A DNA stretch of 64,000 nt from Enterocloster bolteae (GTDB lineage Bacteria; Bacillota; Clostridia; Lachnospirales; Lachnospiraceae). The stretch is from assembly GCA_021772025.1 (NCBI GenBank), contig JAETNT010000003.1, positions 114,670-178,669 of the forward strand, given 5' to 3'. Both the position numbers and the translations under genes were made by a program. Shown here one piece after another: positions 23,788-32,550 of the stretch; the stretch's first letter is position 1, and each line of letters starts with the position of its first letter. The notes beneath the pieces are model-generated. The model did not search any database and was not told the DNA's origin. It saw only the letters and a program-made list of their open reading frames with translations.

Positions 23788-24423
23788 CTATCGTTTTTTC
23801 CAGTCCTGTTTGCTCTTTGCAAAATTAATAATCAATTGTACCGAATTGTCAAAGCCGATAGCGCTTCGGTTGATACACAAATCATAGCTTTTGGCATCGG
23901 ACCATTTCTTGCTAGAGTAATAATTGTAATAGCTGGAGCGCTTTTTATCGGTCTTAATCATAATGTCCCGGGCTTTGGCGCTATCTACCTGGTACATCTT
24001 CATCAGGTGATCGATTTTATCCGGTTCATCCCCGGAGATAAATACGCTGGTCACATTTGGGTAATCTGCTAAGGCATAATCCGCACACCGTCCGACAATT
24101 ACGCAAGATTCCTCCAGAGCCAGTTTTTTAATAGTGTCAAACTGTGCTAAAAATACTTTATGATTAATGGGCATATCCATATAAGCTGATGTGGTATACC
24201 CCATAGAATATGTATCCATTACCAGAGAATATAAAAAGCTGCTGGTTGGCTTTTCGTCATGGGTTTCAAAAAGCTCTTCACACAGTCCACTGTTCTTGGC
24301 AGCCAAGGACAGCAATTCTTTATCGTAGCATTTAATGCCCAGCTGCTTGGCAACTTCCTGCCCGATCTGTCGCCCCGCGCTGCCACACTGCCGTCCGATT
24401 GTAATTACTAAATTTCCATTCAT
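23788..24423 (-). CDS. Cytidylate kinase-like family protein
   Basis: 211 residues from ATG 24423, with GAAAGGAGAGAGGACT upstream. The N-terminus VITIGRQCGSAGRQIG is the P-loop of the cytidylate-kinase-like (AAA_26) family, and later SCVIVGRCADYAL and KTDKKRSSYYNYY match its lid region. The family is common in gut Clostridia, usually next to no nucleotide genes, and its real substrate is unknown. True Cmk enzymes have a different N-terminal motif. It is monocistronic, with a terminator behind it. Confidence 0.85.
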   Translation of the reverse strand: MNGNLVITIGRQCGSAGRQIGQEVAKQLGIKCYDKELLSLAAKNSGLCEELFETHDEKPTSSFLYSLVMDTYSMGYTTSAYMDMPINHKVFLAQFDTIKKLALEESCVIVGRCADYALADYPNVTSVFISGDEPDKIDHLMKMYQVDSAKARDIMIKTDKKRSSYYNYYSSKKWSDAKSYDLCINRSAIGFDNSVQLIINFAKSKQDWKKR

Positions 24424-24485
24424 AGTCCTCTCTCCTTTCACGCTATACGCTGCCGAAAACTCGCATGATGTCATTTCATAGAATA

Positions 24486-24491
24486 ATTATA
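24486..24491 (-). promoter_or_regulatory. -10 box, probable promoter of the cytidylate-kinase-like gene
   Basis: A perfect TATAAT on the minus strand about 60 bases before the start codon; no convincing -35 at 16-18 bases. Confidence 0.4.
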
Positions 24492-24547
24492 CAGCAAAAT
24501 TCCCAAAAAGTACAGAAAAACAGAAAAAAAATATCTAATTTACCCAA

Positions 24548-25459
24548 TTATTCTAATTTATCTAAAAGCTGTTCAAAATATTCCGGCAATGGAGCGGAAA
24601 ACTCCATATATTCCCCGGTTCTGGGATGACAGATCCCTAATATCCCGGCATGAAGAGTTTGACCATTTAAATTGGATAAAGGGCATTTTGCAGGGCCATA
24701 AACCGGATCCCCCAGCAATGGGTGTCCCAGACTCGCCATATGAACACGAATTTGATGGGTTCTCCCTGTCTCCAGCTGGCACTGAATATAGGTATAGCCT
24801 TTTAGCTGCTTTAAAACCTGGTAGTGAGTTACCGCTGCTTTTCCGTTTTTATAGTTAATACTCATCTTTTTCCGATCCAAAGGATGGCGTCCAATGGGAG
24901 CGTCCACAGTCCCTTGGGAATCCTTTAAATTTCCATGGACAATGGCAAAATACTTTCGAGTAATAGAGTGTTCCTTAAGCTGTTCCGCTACGGATCTGTG
25001 AGCTGTATCATTTTTACATGCAATTAAAATTCCCGTGGTATCCTTATCTATCCGATGAACAATGCCGGGCCTAAGGATCCCGTTGATTCCTGACAAGCTG
25101 CCGTGGCAGTGCGCCATTAAGCCATTGACCAAGGTTCCCGTATAATGACCGGCTGCAGGATGGACTACCATATCCTTGGGCTTATTGACAATCAAAATAT
25201 CCTCATCTTCGTACAGGATATCTAAATCCATGGGCTCTGCCAGAATTTCCGGCTCTGCCGCCTCCGGCACCTGAAAAACAATCCAATCATCACAGCGGAC
25301 CTTATAACTGTCCTTTACCGGGAAACCATTTACAGAGACAGCTCCTGCTTTTAACAGCTTTTGGATATAAGAACGGGACAGGCCTTCTAAAAGGCCTGAC
25401 AGGTATTTGTCTATGCGGATATCCTGATCCTCTTCCTCCACTAAAAATCGCTGCTCCAA
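24548..25459 (-). CDS. rluD: RluD-type 23S rRNA pseudouridine synthase
   Basis: 303 residues if it begins at TTG 25459, which lies 6 bases after AAGGAGG and 11 bases after the lspA stop; the frame is open further upstream only through lspA. An S4 RNA-binding domain (about 14-65) precedes the catalytic domain with HRIDKDTTG, nucleophile Asp138. The RluA/RluC/RluD family isomerises uridines in rRNA or tRNA; the exact site is not decided by sequence alone. It is last in the division-cluster operon, a common place for it (lspA-rluD). Confidence 0.9.
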   Translation of the reverse strand: MEQRFLVEEEDQDIRIDKYLSGLLEGLSRSYIQKLLKAGAVSVNGFPVKDSYKVRCDDWIVFQVPEAAEPEILAEPMDLDILYEDEDILIVNKPKDMVVHPAAGHYTGTLVNGLMAHCHGSLSGINGILRPGIVHRIDKDTTGILIACKNDTAHRSVAEQLKEHSITRKYFAIVHGNLKDSQGTVDAPIGRHPLDRKKMSINYKNGKAAVTHYQVLKQLKGYTYIQCQLETGRTHQIRVHMASLGHPLLGDPVYGPAKCPLSNLNGQTLHAGILGICHPRTGEYMEFSAPLPEYFEQLLDKLE

Positions 25460-25470
25460 AGGGAACCTCC

Positions 25471-25995
25471 TTATCTTTGGTCTATTTCTCTTTTTCTGCC
25501 GGGAGAAAAGATCTCCAGCTCTTCCTCTTTGTAAAACCATAGCATTAATATCAGAAAACCAGCGGCCGCCGTGGTTACATAGATATCCGCCACGTTAAAT
25601 ATGGGAAAATCAATCAGGGAAAAATAGAGAAAATCCACCACATAACCATTACTTACCCGGTCTACCATATTGCCTACAGCGCCGGCGGCAAGCATATTCA
25701 GGCAAATGGTCAAAGGAAGAAAGCGGCGGTTTACCGGCATCTTTATTAACACATATACGGTAAGGATCAATACTGCCAATGTAATCAGAAAAAGAAAACT
25801 CTGCTTTCCCTGAAGGATACTGAAAGCGGCTCCTCTGTTTTCCGAGTAGTAAAGCTCAAATACCCCTTCCATTATCACAAAGGCCGGTTTCCCTTTTAAA
25901 TGAGTTACAGCCAGATTTTTGGTCCACTGATCCAAAAAAATCAGGATAAAGGCGCTGACAGAAAAAATACAGATCTGCTTTCCTTTTCCCCTCAT
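25471..25995 (-). CDS. lspA: Lipoprotein signal peptidase (signal peptidase II)
   Basis: 174 residues, four membrane helices. The catalytic aspartates sit in GNMVDRV and FNVADIYV, and the NRGAAFS motif is present. It removes signal peptides from lipid-modified prolipoproteins; two lipoproteins are predicted in this window (the D,D-carboxypeptidase and the DUF3048 protein). It overlaps aroB by four bases (ATGA). Confidence 0.96.
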   Translation of the reverse strand: MRGKGKQICIFSVSAFILIFLDQWTKNLAVTHLKGKPAFVIMEGVFELYYSENRGAAFSILQGKQSFLFLITLAVLILTVYVLIKMPVNRRFLPLTICLNMLAAGAVGNMVDRVSNGYVVDFLYFSLIDFPIFNVADIYVTTAAAGFLILMLWFYKEEELEIFSPGRKREIDQR

Positions 25996-27083
25996 AGACC
26001 TACCGCCTCCAATCCCTGTTTTATCTCCTCTTCTGTAACGGTTCTGTCTACGTATGCGTCTCCAATCTCACGAAGGAGGATAAATTTAATACGACCCTGT
26101 TCCATCTTTTTATCATGTTTGGTGGCCTGGATAATTTCTTTCACTTTAAGGCCTTCTACTTTGGCGGGAAGATGGAAAATCTGAAGGACGCGGGAAAGCT
26201 CCTCTACCTCCCCGGCGCTTATCATCCCTCTTGAAGCGCTGATCTGACAGGCCGCAAGAGAACCGACCGCCACACAGTGTCCGTGGAGCATGGAAAAATC
26301 CGTTAATTTCTCTATAGCATGTCCCAGAGTATGGCCAAAATTTAAAAGCGCCCTCTCGCCCAATTCTTTGGGATCGTTTTCCACCACATCCCGTTTAATC
26401 CGGTTGCTCTCCCAAATCATTTCCCGGCAGACTTTTAAATCTCTGGCTTCAATGGCGGCAGCGTTGCGGCATAGCCAACGATAATAATCTCGATTTTTAA
26501 TCAGGCCATGCTTGATGATTTCCCCCATACCAGAGGAAAACTGCTGCGGATCCAGAGTCTTTAAAGTAGCCAGATTGGTATAGACCAGAAGCGGCATATG
26601 AAAAGCTCCTACCATATTTTTATAAGCGTCAAAATCTACGCCGGTTTTTCCTCCAATGCTGCTGTCCACCTGCGAAAGCAGAGTGGTAGGAATTTGAACA
26701 AAAGAAATCCCTCTTAAATAGGTGGCCGCCGCAAAACCGCACAGATCTCCGGTAACTCCCCCGCCCAGAGCTACCAGCATATCGGTTCTGTCAAATTGAT
26801 TCTGGATTAAAAACTCATATAAATCCCGGACAGTATCCAGATTTTTATTTTCTTCCCCAGCCGGGAATACAAACATCTCTGTCCTGGCACTGCAGCTCTT
26901 AAGAATCCCTTTTACTTCTTCTCCGTAAAGTTCAGCCACATTGGAATCCGTGACAATACAAAGTTTTTTTGATTCGGTTCCTAAAGCCAGAAGCTTAAGC
27001 TTCAATTGACCAAAGTCCTCCGCCGCCACAATTTGGTAAAGAGGCTTTTTTTCTATATCATGTACAATCAGGCAGTCTGACAT
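25992..27083 (-). CDS. aroB: 3-dehydroquinate synthase
   Basis: 363 residues. The NAD-binding GGGVTGDLCGF motif, the SSIGGKTGVD and NFGHTLGHAIE motifs (zinc and substrate binding) are all visible. It catalyses the second step of the shikimate pathway. It lies alone, without other aro genes, between ylmH and lspA in the division cluster, where many Firmicutes carry divIVA. The start follows AAAGGAGACAGT. Confidence 0.96.
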   Translation of the reverse strand: MSDCLIVHDIEKKPLYQIVAAEDFGQLKLKLLALGTESKKLCIVTDSNVAELYGEEVKGILKSCSARTEMFVFPAGEENKNLDTVRDLYEFLIQNQFDRTDMLVALGGGVTGDLCGFAAATYLRGISFVQIPTTLLSQVDSSIGGKTGVDFDAYKNMVGAFHMPLLVYTNLATLKTLDPQQFSSGMGEIIKHGLIKNRDYYRWLCRNAAAIEARDLKVCREMIWESNRIKRDVVENDPKELGERALLNFGHTLGHAIEKLTDFSMLHGHCVAVGSLAACQISASRGMISAGEVEELSRVLQIFHLPAKVEGLKVKEIIQATKHDKKMEQGRIKFILLREIGDAYVDRTVTEEEIKQGLEAVGL

Positions 27084-27110
27084 ACTGTCTCCTTTCTCTC
27101 AATGTATCCT

Positions 27111-27866
27111 TTAAGAATAGCGATCCAGGGTAACAAAAAGTCTTCCCTTTTTTGTCTCTGTCTCTACGCCGCGATAAATAAACTTGCCGAATCCCCTTAC
27201 AGAAACGATATCATCTTCTTTTAATAAAAAGCTGTTGGAGGTGATCATACGGCCATTTACAAAGACCTTTTCCCCTTCAATATACGGCGTCATTTTACTT
27301 CTGGAGGACTGCCAGGCCAGGGCCAGAATACAGTCCAGACGTGGGGAAGCTACGCTTCCGGAAACAGTCTCAAATTTGGGGGTAATGGAAAGTTCTTTTA
27401 TCTTTGCCCGTTGAAGAACCATATTGGTGTGACGGACAAAACTTAGCTCTCTGCAAAGATAATCTGCCATATCCTCCATACAGAAAATATGGCAGATCTT
27501 ATCCTCAATTAAAATATCCCCGATTTTGCTTCGCTCAATTCCTAGGTTCATTAAGGCGCCTAAATAGTCTCTGTGGCTTAAGTCTTCCGCAAACCGCTGG
27601 TTTACCGGCTTGGCAATAAGGCAGGTAAATGGATATTCGTAAAGCTTTTCTCCATAAGAGGGAAGAAAGCAAACAACCTTCCTCTCCGCCATTTTATATC
27701 CTCCTGTCAGCTCATATTTGACAGGAAGAAGGGAAGAAAGCAGAGAGAAGAATATTGTCTGCTCATATAAATTTAAAAAGTCCGTATGTACAGGAATGTC
27801 CCGCTGAAAACATATGCGGGACAATTCCTGAATTCGCTTTCGAAATAGTAATTCTTCTTTTTCCAT
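27111..27866 (-). CDS. ylmH: YlmH-type S4-domain RNA-binding protein
   Basis: 251 residues. The N-terminal domain of the YlmH family holds YLGALMNLGIERSKIGDI, and a C-terminal S4 domain (about 180-240) contains SRSKMTPYIEGEKVFVNG. YlmH is linked to the septum cluster and, in Bacillus, to rescue of stalled ribosomes. It stands 17 bases after sepF and precedes aroB. Confidence 0.9.
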   Translation of the reverse strand: MEKEELLFRKRIQELSRICFQRDIPVHTDFLNLYEQTIFFSLLSSLLPVKYELTGGYKMAERKVVCFLPSYGEKLYEYPFTCLIAKPVNQRFAEDLSHRDYLGALMNLGIERSKIGDILIEDKICHIFCMEDMADYLCRELSFVRHTNMVLQRAKIKELSITPKFETVSGSVASPRLDCILALAWQSSRSKMTPYIEGEKVFVNGRMITSNSFLLKEDDIVSVRGFGKFIYRGVETETKKGRLFVTLDRYS

Positions 27867-27883
27867 AAACAGATGATATCCAG

Positions 27884-28411
27884 TTAAAAATGAAGATTCA
27901 GTCCGCCGGTTCCACCTAATGTATTCCCGCTTAAAAATTCCTGGAAATCTCCTGACAGTTCCACGGACTCCGGTGAAATAATGAATATGTAGTTGGAAAT
28001 CTTTTTCAAATTTCCATCTATAGAATAGGCAGATCCAGAAATAAAATCAATAATCCTCTGAGCAACCTCTGTGTGGATGCCTTCCATATTTAGAAGAACC
28101 GCCTTACCAGACAGCAAATAGTTACAAATCTCCTGGGAATCTTCCATGGAGGTGGGTCTTACCAATACCACTTCCATACCTGCGCCTTTGGATCGCATAG
28201 GAACTACTTTATTGTTGGAACTGGAGCGGCCAGAACCCATGAAACGGGATTTAGGCGGCTCATCCTCATCCTCGTACTCATCTCTGTCTCTGGAAACACC
28301 TCTTCTGGCAGGCCTCTCGTCTTCGTACTCTTCTTCTTCATCTAAAAAGTAACCGTCATCATCCTCATCAGTGAGACGTGTTAATTCCATTAACTTATTT
28401 AACAGGCTCAT
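27884..28411 (-). CDS. sepF: SepF cell division protein
   Basis: 175 residues. A short amphipathic N-terminal membrane anchor (MSLLNKLMELTRL), an acidic/Arg linker (15-75) and a C-terminal SepF domain (about 78-165) with VVLVRPTSMEDSQEI and GSAYSIDGNLKKIS. SepF tethers and bundles FtsZ at the septum. It is placed between yggS and ylmH as in most Firmicutes. Confidence 0.96.
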   Translation of the reverse strand: MSLLNKLMELTRLTDEDDDGYFLDEEEEYEDERPARRGVSRDRDEYEDEDEPPKSRFMGSGRSSSNNKVVPMRSKGAGMEVVLVRPTSMEDSQEICNYLLSGKAVLLNMEGIHTEVAQRIIDFISGSAYSIDGNLKKISNYIFIISPESVELSGDFQEFLSGNTLGGTGGLNLHF

Positions 28412-28437
28412 GTATACTTACTCTCCTATCTTTTTGA

Positions 28438-29118
28438 CTAGCGATGTCCGAAAATGCTTGTGCCAACCCGTACTATGGTGGCCCCCTCTTCAATCGCTAC
28501 CTCATAATCCCCGGACATTCCCATAGAAAGCACGTCCATAGACATATTATCAATGTTTTTACTGGCGATGTCAACAGATAATTGAAATAAATCTTGAAAA
28601 ACTTTTCGATTTTGTTCTGGATTTTCGACAAAAGGCGGAATTGTCATAAAACCTTTTACCATTATATGGGAAAAAATAGCAATTTCCTCTAAAGCCCTCT
28701 CTACTTCTTCTGTAAAAAAACCGAATTTGCTTTCCTCTCTGGCTACATTTACTTCCAAAAGTACAGGGGTAACCACACCCGCCCTAGCGCTTTCTTCCTC
28801 TATCTGGCGAGCCAGGCGCAGAGAGTCCACAGAATGGATTAAAACGGTTTTCCCAATTACCTGGCGTACCTTATTGCGCTGAAGATGGCCGATCATATGG
28901 AATCTGGCATCCTCCGGCATACCAGGAGATTTTTCTAAAATCTCCTGAACCTTATTCTCTCCAAAGTTTCTGGCTCCTGCCTCATATGCCTCTAAAAGCA
29001 TGGAAAGGGGCTTTGTTTTACTGACGGCAACCAGGGTTACCTCTTCTCTCTTTCTTCCTGCCCTAAGGCATGCCTGCCTTATCCGTTCTTCTACTTCCCA
29101 ATATTGTTCTCTTACCAC
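28438..29118 (-). CDS. yggS: YggS/PLPBP family pyridoxal-phosphate homeostasis protein
   Basis: 226 residues, alanine-racemase-like barrel without the racemase C-terminal domain. The PLP lysine sits in VAVSKTKP; GENKVQE, HMIGHLQRNK and GMSGDYEVAI are signature blocks. It keeps free PLP levels in balance. It precedes sepF, the standard order in Gram-positives (ylmE). Confidence 0.95.
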   Translation of the reverse strand: MVREQYWEVEERIRQACLRAGRKREEVTLVAVSKTKPLSMLLEAYEAGARNFGENKVQEILEKSPGMPEDARFHMIGHLQRNKVRQVIGKTVLIHSVDSLRLARQIEEESARAGVVTPVLLEVNVAREESKFGFFTEEVERALEEIAIFSHIMVKGFMTIPPFVENPEQNRKVFQDLFQLSVDIASKNIDNMSMDVLSMGMSGDYEVAIEEGATIVRVGTSIFGHR

Positions 29119-29136
29119 TGTTCTCTCCCTTTGCTT

Positions 29137-30540
29137 CTATTGATAAATCAGTTTTCCTTCTTCCACTGTCTCTGCATCCAATACAATGTGATCGTACACA
29201 GAAAGTCCGTAATCCATATTTTTCTTTACGGTGCAGTATTCGTCATTGGAGGTCAGCACTTCAATCTGCTTAAATACTGCATAACCCTTATTAATATTAT
29301 AAACTCCTTTAAGAGAAGCTGTAGTGCCAAGCTGATAGCGCTCCGTAGATTCCGGCTTTATCAAGTAGTCCCCTGGCTGAAATCCTTGTTCACCGCCTAT
29401 CTCAATATAATAGTACTCGTCCGTGGCATAATATAAAGTGGCCGGCGTAAATACCATAGAAGATCCATTGCCAGAATAAACTTCTTTATAAAATCCCGTA
29501 TCACTGCTGTCCCCGCCTCTGGTCAGGTAATCCAAAGGAACCAAAAAGAAATCTTTGGTAGTTACTGCAGAAATAGGGATCTTCAGGCCATCTATCTTAT
29601 CCGATACAATCTCAAAATCCACATACCGCTCCGACACAAACTGAATCATATATTTATTAAAGTCCAGCTTGCCATAGGGCTTTCCGTCTGCTCCCGTAAT
29701 CATGGAGAAACTGCCGGTGGTAGTCAAATCCCTTCCTCTAAAGGATATCTTCAGGCTGCTCTCTGAACCGTATTTTTCCACGTCTTCCTCTGTCATAGGA
29801 AATATAATAGACCAATCGTCTGATACTACAAGTTTGTACACCGGTTCGTTTAATTCTGCAACTTCTCCCGCCCTGGTAACGGAGCTTGGATAGCGGCTTC
29901 TGTCAAACAGAGATTCTTCCACCTGAGAGGCTTCTAAATTCTCTAACGTATCAATAGTATAAGAAACAATCCCCGCTTTTTCGGATTGAACCTGGGTAAA
30001 ACGAATCCCTGCCGCCTCCATAGCTGCCAAGCTGTCTGCTGTATCAAAATTAGAGTACTCCAGAATCAATGACTCCAAAGAATATTTAATATCGTATACA
30101 CTTCCGAAAGCTGCCTCATCAAAGGTAAGGTTAAATGCAGAAAGCTGCTTTTTTACCGCAGAAAGGCTGTCTGAGCTTAAAGACTGACCATCAGAATTCC
30201 GGTTCAAAAAATCAGTCATTTTATTTTCTTCATCAATCGAATAAATTGTAGTTCCAACAGCCGCCCGCCGGCCTTCTCCTACATAGTAATTGATAGTACC
30301 CGCCTTGCTGGTGTATTTGACTTCTTCGTCCCGAAGGATGATTCCCGTATAGTCTCTATCATTAACAATGCCTCCGTCCACTACCTCATAAAACTGGATC
30401 TTTTCCCGCTTCACATAGGTATAGACGCTGAAACCCATATATACAAAAATTAATGCGAAGATAATCATACCAATATTGATATTCAGAGGCCTTCGATAAC
30501 GTATGACTTTATTATTCTTCTTCGGGTTCTTCTTTGCCAC
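29137..30540 (-). CDS. HlyD-like membrane adaptor protein of the sepF operon
   Basis: 467 residues if it starts at GTG 30540, which is 9 bases after AAAGGAGG; an ATG seven codons earlier lies within the ribosome site. A basic N-terminus, one membrane helix (about 22-42) and a long extracytoplasmic part. The part after the helix (VVDGGIVNDRDYTGIILRDE) resembles the first lipoyl half of HlyD/RND adaptors, and the C-terminal 150 residues look like its beta-barrel. No ABC or RND pump is encoded nearby, so its partner is unknown. It is the first gene of the yggS-sepF-ylmH operon. Confidence 0.75.
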   Translation of the reverse strand: MAKKNPKKNNKVIRYRRPLNINIGMIIFALIFVYMGFSVYTYVKREKIQFYEVVDGGIVNDRDYTGIILRDEEVKYTSKAGTINYYVGEGRRAAVGTTIYSIDEENKMTDFLNRNSDGQSLSSDSLSAVKKQLSAFNLTFDEAAFGSVYDIKYSLESLILEYSNFDTADSLAAMEAAGIRFTQVQSEKAGIVSYTIDTLENLEASQVEESLFDRSRYPSSVTRAGEVAELNEPVYKLVVSDDWSIIFPMTEEDVEKYGSESSLKISFRGRDLTTTGSFSMITGADGKPYGKLDFNKYMIQFVSERYVDFEIVSDKIDGLKIPISAVTTKDFFLVPLDYLTRGGDSSDTGFYKEVYSGNGSSMVFTPATLYYATDEYYYIEIGGEQGFQPGDYLIKPESTERYQLGTTASLKGVYNINKGYAVFKQIEVLTSNDEYCTVKKNMDYGLSVYDHIVLDAETVEEGKLIYQ

Positions 30541-30566
30541 TGGTGAAGTCCTCCTTTCCATTTAGT

Positions 30567-30595
30567 ATTATAGGAGAAATTTACCGAAAATTCAA
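30567..30595 (-). promoter_or_regulatory. Promoter of the hlyD-like/yggS/sepF operon
   Basis: Minus strand: TTGAAT (30590-30595), 17 bases, TATAAT (30567-30572), 27 bases before the GTG start. Confidence 0.8.
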
Positions 30596-30601
30596 GTTAA
30601 A

Positions 30602-30631
30602 AAGAGGTACTGCAACCAGACAGTACCTCTT
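30602..30631 (-). terminator. Terminator after the P-loop gene
   Basis: AAGAGGTACTG (30602-30612) pairs with CAGTACCTCTT (30621-30631), 11 bases with an 8-base loop; on the minus strand a TTTTT-like run follows. Confidence 0.8.
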
Positions 30632-30684
30632 ATGTATATCAAAAGTATCCAGGAAACACTGGGATAACGCGCTTTCTGTTTGTT

Positions 30685-31104
30685 TTATAAAGAGACTATT
30701 ACATCTTTTTTTGCATTCTCCGGAAGCTCGTCCGCATCCAGGGATACGCTTAAAATAAAGGTTACATGTGACTTCTCACCGATTTTTTCCAAAATTGAAA
30801 TGGTTTCGGAAATGTCTTCCCCCTCCAGGCAGGACAATTTGAGGAAACTATCTAAATACATGGCTTCCAGATCGTGGTCTTGAGAAATAATGCCGCATAC
30901 AAAGCCGATAAAGCTCTCGCTGCTGGTAATTGGATATTCATTGACATTGATCAGTCGAATGCGGTTGTTTAATTCGTACATATGCTTGGAACTTTTATCC
31001 AAGTATACAATAGTGCCATGTGCATTTTTAATGGCGGTATTGGCCTTCTCCAAAAGATGTTTGGTCTTACCTTTTCCTTTTTTTCCTGCAATAATCTGAA
31101 CCAT
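30685..31104 (-). CDS. Small P-loop protein of unknown function
   Basis: 139 residues. A Walker A motif GKKGKGKT lies at residues 7-14, at the very N-terminus (MVQIIAG). A hydrophobic strand ending in IVYLDKSS (about 32-39) and TFILSVSLDADELPE near the C-terminus could be further ATPase strands. I do not recognise a named family; relatives in Clostridia have, as far as I recall, been mislabelled PilT. Its own promoter and terminator make it a monocistron. The start follows AAGGAGGAGATTGTT. Confidence 0.75.
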   Translation of the reverse strand: MVQIIAGKKGKGKTKHLLEKANTAIKNAHGTIVYLDKSSKHMYELNNRIRLINVNEYPITSSESFIGFVCGIISQDHDLEAMYLDSFLKLSCLEGEDISETISILEKIGEKSHVTFILSVSLDADELPENAKKDVIVSL

Positions 31105-31160
31105 AACAATCTCCTCCTTGGGTCATTGATTTGTATAAAAAGTCGATTCGAATTAAATTA

Positions 31161-31189
31161 ATTATAGTATAATTAACGAAAAAAATCAA
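31161..31189 (-). promoter_or_regulatory. Promoter of the P-loop gene
   Basis: Minus strand: TTGATT (31184-31189), 17 bases, TATAAT (31161-31166), just downstream of the carboxypeptidase stop codon. Confidence 0.7.
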
Positions 31190-31192
31190 TAA

Positions 31193-32161
31193 CTAATTGA
31201 CAATTTTAGAAATAATATTTGTCATATTGTCATATAGTCCCGGACGGCTCTCAGCTTTCATAATAACAGATATGTATTCCTCAGAAGAGGCGTCCCGGGT
31301 CCCCATTACCAAACAATAGCCCGCGGCTCTGGTGGTCCCGGTCTTTCCTCCAAATACGGTGAGCCCTTCTGGTGTCTCCCGTTCTCCTGTCATAAACCAA
31401 TTTCCGCCTTTCCAGGTGGTGGAAACCGTTTCTCCGGAGGCGGACTGATAAGAAACCGCATAAGCAGTGGAACCGGTCACTTCCCGAAATTTAGGGTATT
31501 TTAGAGCTTCATGAAATATGAGATACAAATCATAGGCTGTGGTATAATGATCCTCTTCATGAAGGCCATGGGGATTGGTAAAATGGGTACCAGTAGCCCC
31601 GATAGCCCTGGCTTCCTGATTCATCATATCCGCAAACCCTTCAATACTGCCAGCCATATGAATGGCAATAGCGGCTCCCGCATCATTTCCTGAAGGAAGC
31701 ATCAGCCCGTACAAAAGCTGTTCCAAAGTTAATTTATCACCAGGTTGAATCCCGCTTAGGGTGGCTCCGGCCTCTGTAATCACCGCATCACTGGTAACGG
31801 TTACTTCATCGGACAAGTTGCCGTATTTAATGGCAATCAAAGCGGTCATAATCTTGGTGGTACTGGCTGGATAAAGCTTTTCATAAACATTTTTACTGTA
31901 CAAGGTCTGAGAGCCATCCATACAAAAGACTCCTGCCGCTTCTGCCGTCACAGAGCTGTCGCTGTCACCGGAAAAGTCCGTCACAACACACAGATCCTGG
32001 GCAAAAGCATCTGCCCTGACCGTTTCTGTTTCTTCCTGCTCACTCTCCCAGACTCTGGAAGAAAAATCATATGGGCGTTCAAGATCTCCCTGTGAGCAGC
32101 CGCTGACGGAAATACTAATCAAAGCCAGCATCAGCGCTTTGAAAGGAATTATTCGCGCCAC
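31193..32161 (-). CDS. D-alanyl-D-alanine carboxypeptidase, lipoprotein form
   Basis: 322 residues. A lipoprotein signal with lipobox VSGC (Cys22), then an S11 peptidase/PBP5-type domain with all three motifs: SxxK (Ser100-Lys103, ASTTK), SGN (157-159) and KTG (273-275). It trims the terminal D-Ala from peptidoglycan stems. The usual C-terminal PBP5 beta domain and amphipathic anchor are missing; the lipid anchor may replace them. It overlaps mgsA by 13 bases and ends the shape/Min operon. Confidence 0.88.
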   Translation of the reverse strand: MARIIPFKALMLALISISVSGCSQGDLERPYDFSSRVWESEQEETETVRADAFAQDLCVVTDFSGDSDSSVTAEAAGVFCMDGSQTLYSKNVYEKLYPASTTKIMTALIAIKYGNLSDEVTVTSDAVITEAGATLSGIQPGDKLTLEQLLYGLMLPSGNDAGAAIAIHMAGSIEGFADMMNQEARAIGATGTHFTNPHGLHEEDHYTTAYDLYLIFHEALKYPKFREVTGSTAYAVSYQSASGETVSTTWKGGNWFMTGERETPEGLTVFGGKTGTTRAAGYCLVMGTRDASSEEYISVIMKAESRPGLYDNMTNIISKIVN

Positions 32162-32535
32162 TCTAGATCCCCCCGCTCTAAGGACTTAATCAAAAGCTCT
32201 GCAGTAGCCAAATTGGTTGCCAGGGGAATATTATAGGTGTCGCACAGCCTTACCACATCATTAACATCCGGCTCGTGAACTTTTGGATTGTGGGGATCTC
32301 GCAGAAAAATCACCAAATCCATTTCATCATGCTCAATCATAGAGGCAAGCTGCTGCCCTCCCCCCAAATGCCCGGCCAAATACTTGTGGACATCCAGATT
32401 GGTTACCTCTTCTATAAGCCTTCCGGTAGTTCCGGTGGCAAAAAGAGAATGTTTGCATAAGACTCCTCTGTATGCAATACAAAAATTCTGCATCAATTTT
32501 TTCTTTGCATCATGTGCAATTAACCCTACATTCAT
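32149..32535 (-). CDS. mgsA: Methylglyoxal synthase
   Basis: 128 residues. The phosphate-binding block TGTTGRLIEE, catalytic region LVIFLRDPHNPK, GGGQQLAS and GHLG are all visible. It converts dihydroxyacetone phosphate to methylglyoxal, a bypass when phosphate is short. It follows rodA by 15 bases, a common order in Clostridia. Confidence 0.96.
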   Translation of the reverse strand: MNVGLIAHDAKKKLMQNFCIAYRGVLCKHSLFATGTTGRLIEEVTNLDVHKYLAGHLGGGQQLASMIEHDEMDLVIFLRDPHNPKVHEPDVNDVVRLCDTYNIPLATNLATAELLIKSLERGDLEWRE

Positions 32536-32550
32536 ATAGGCCCTCCTTCA

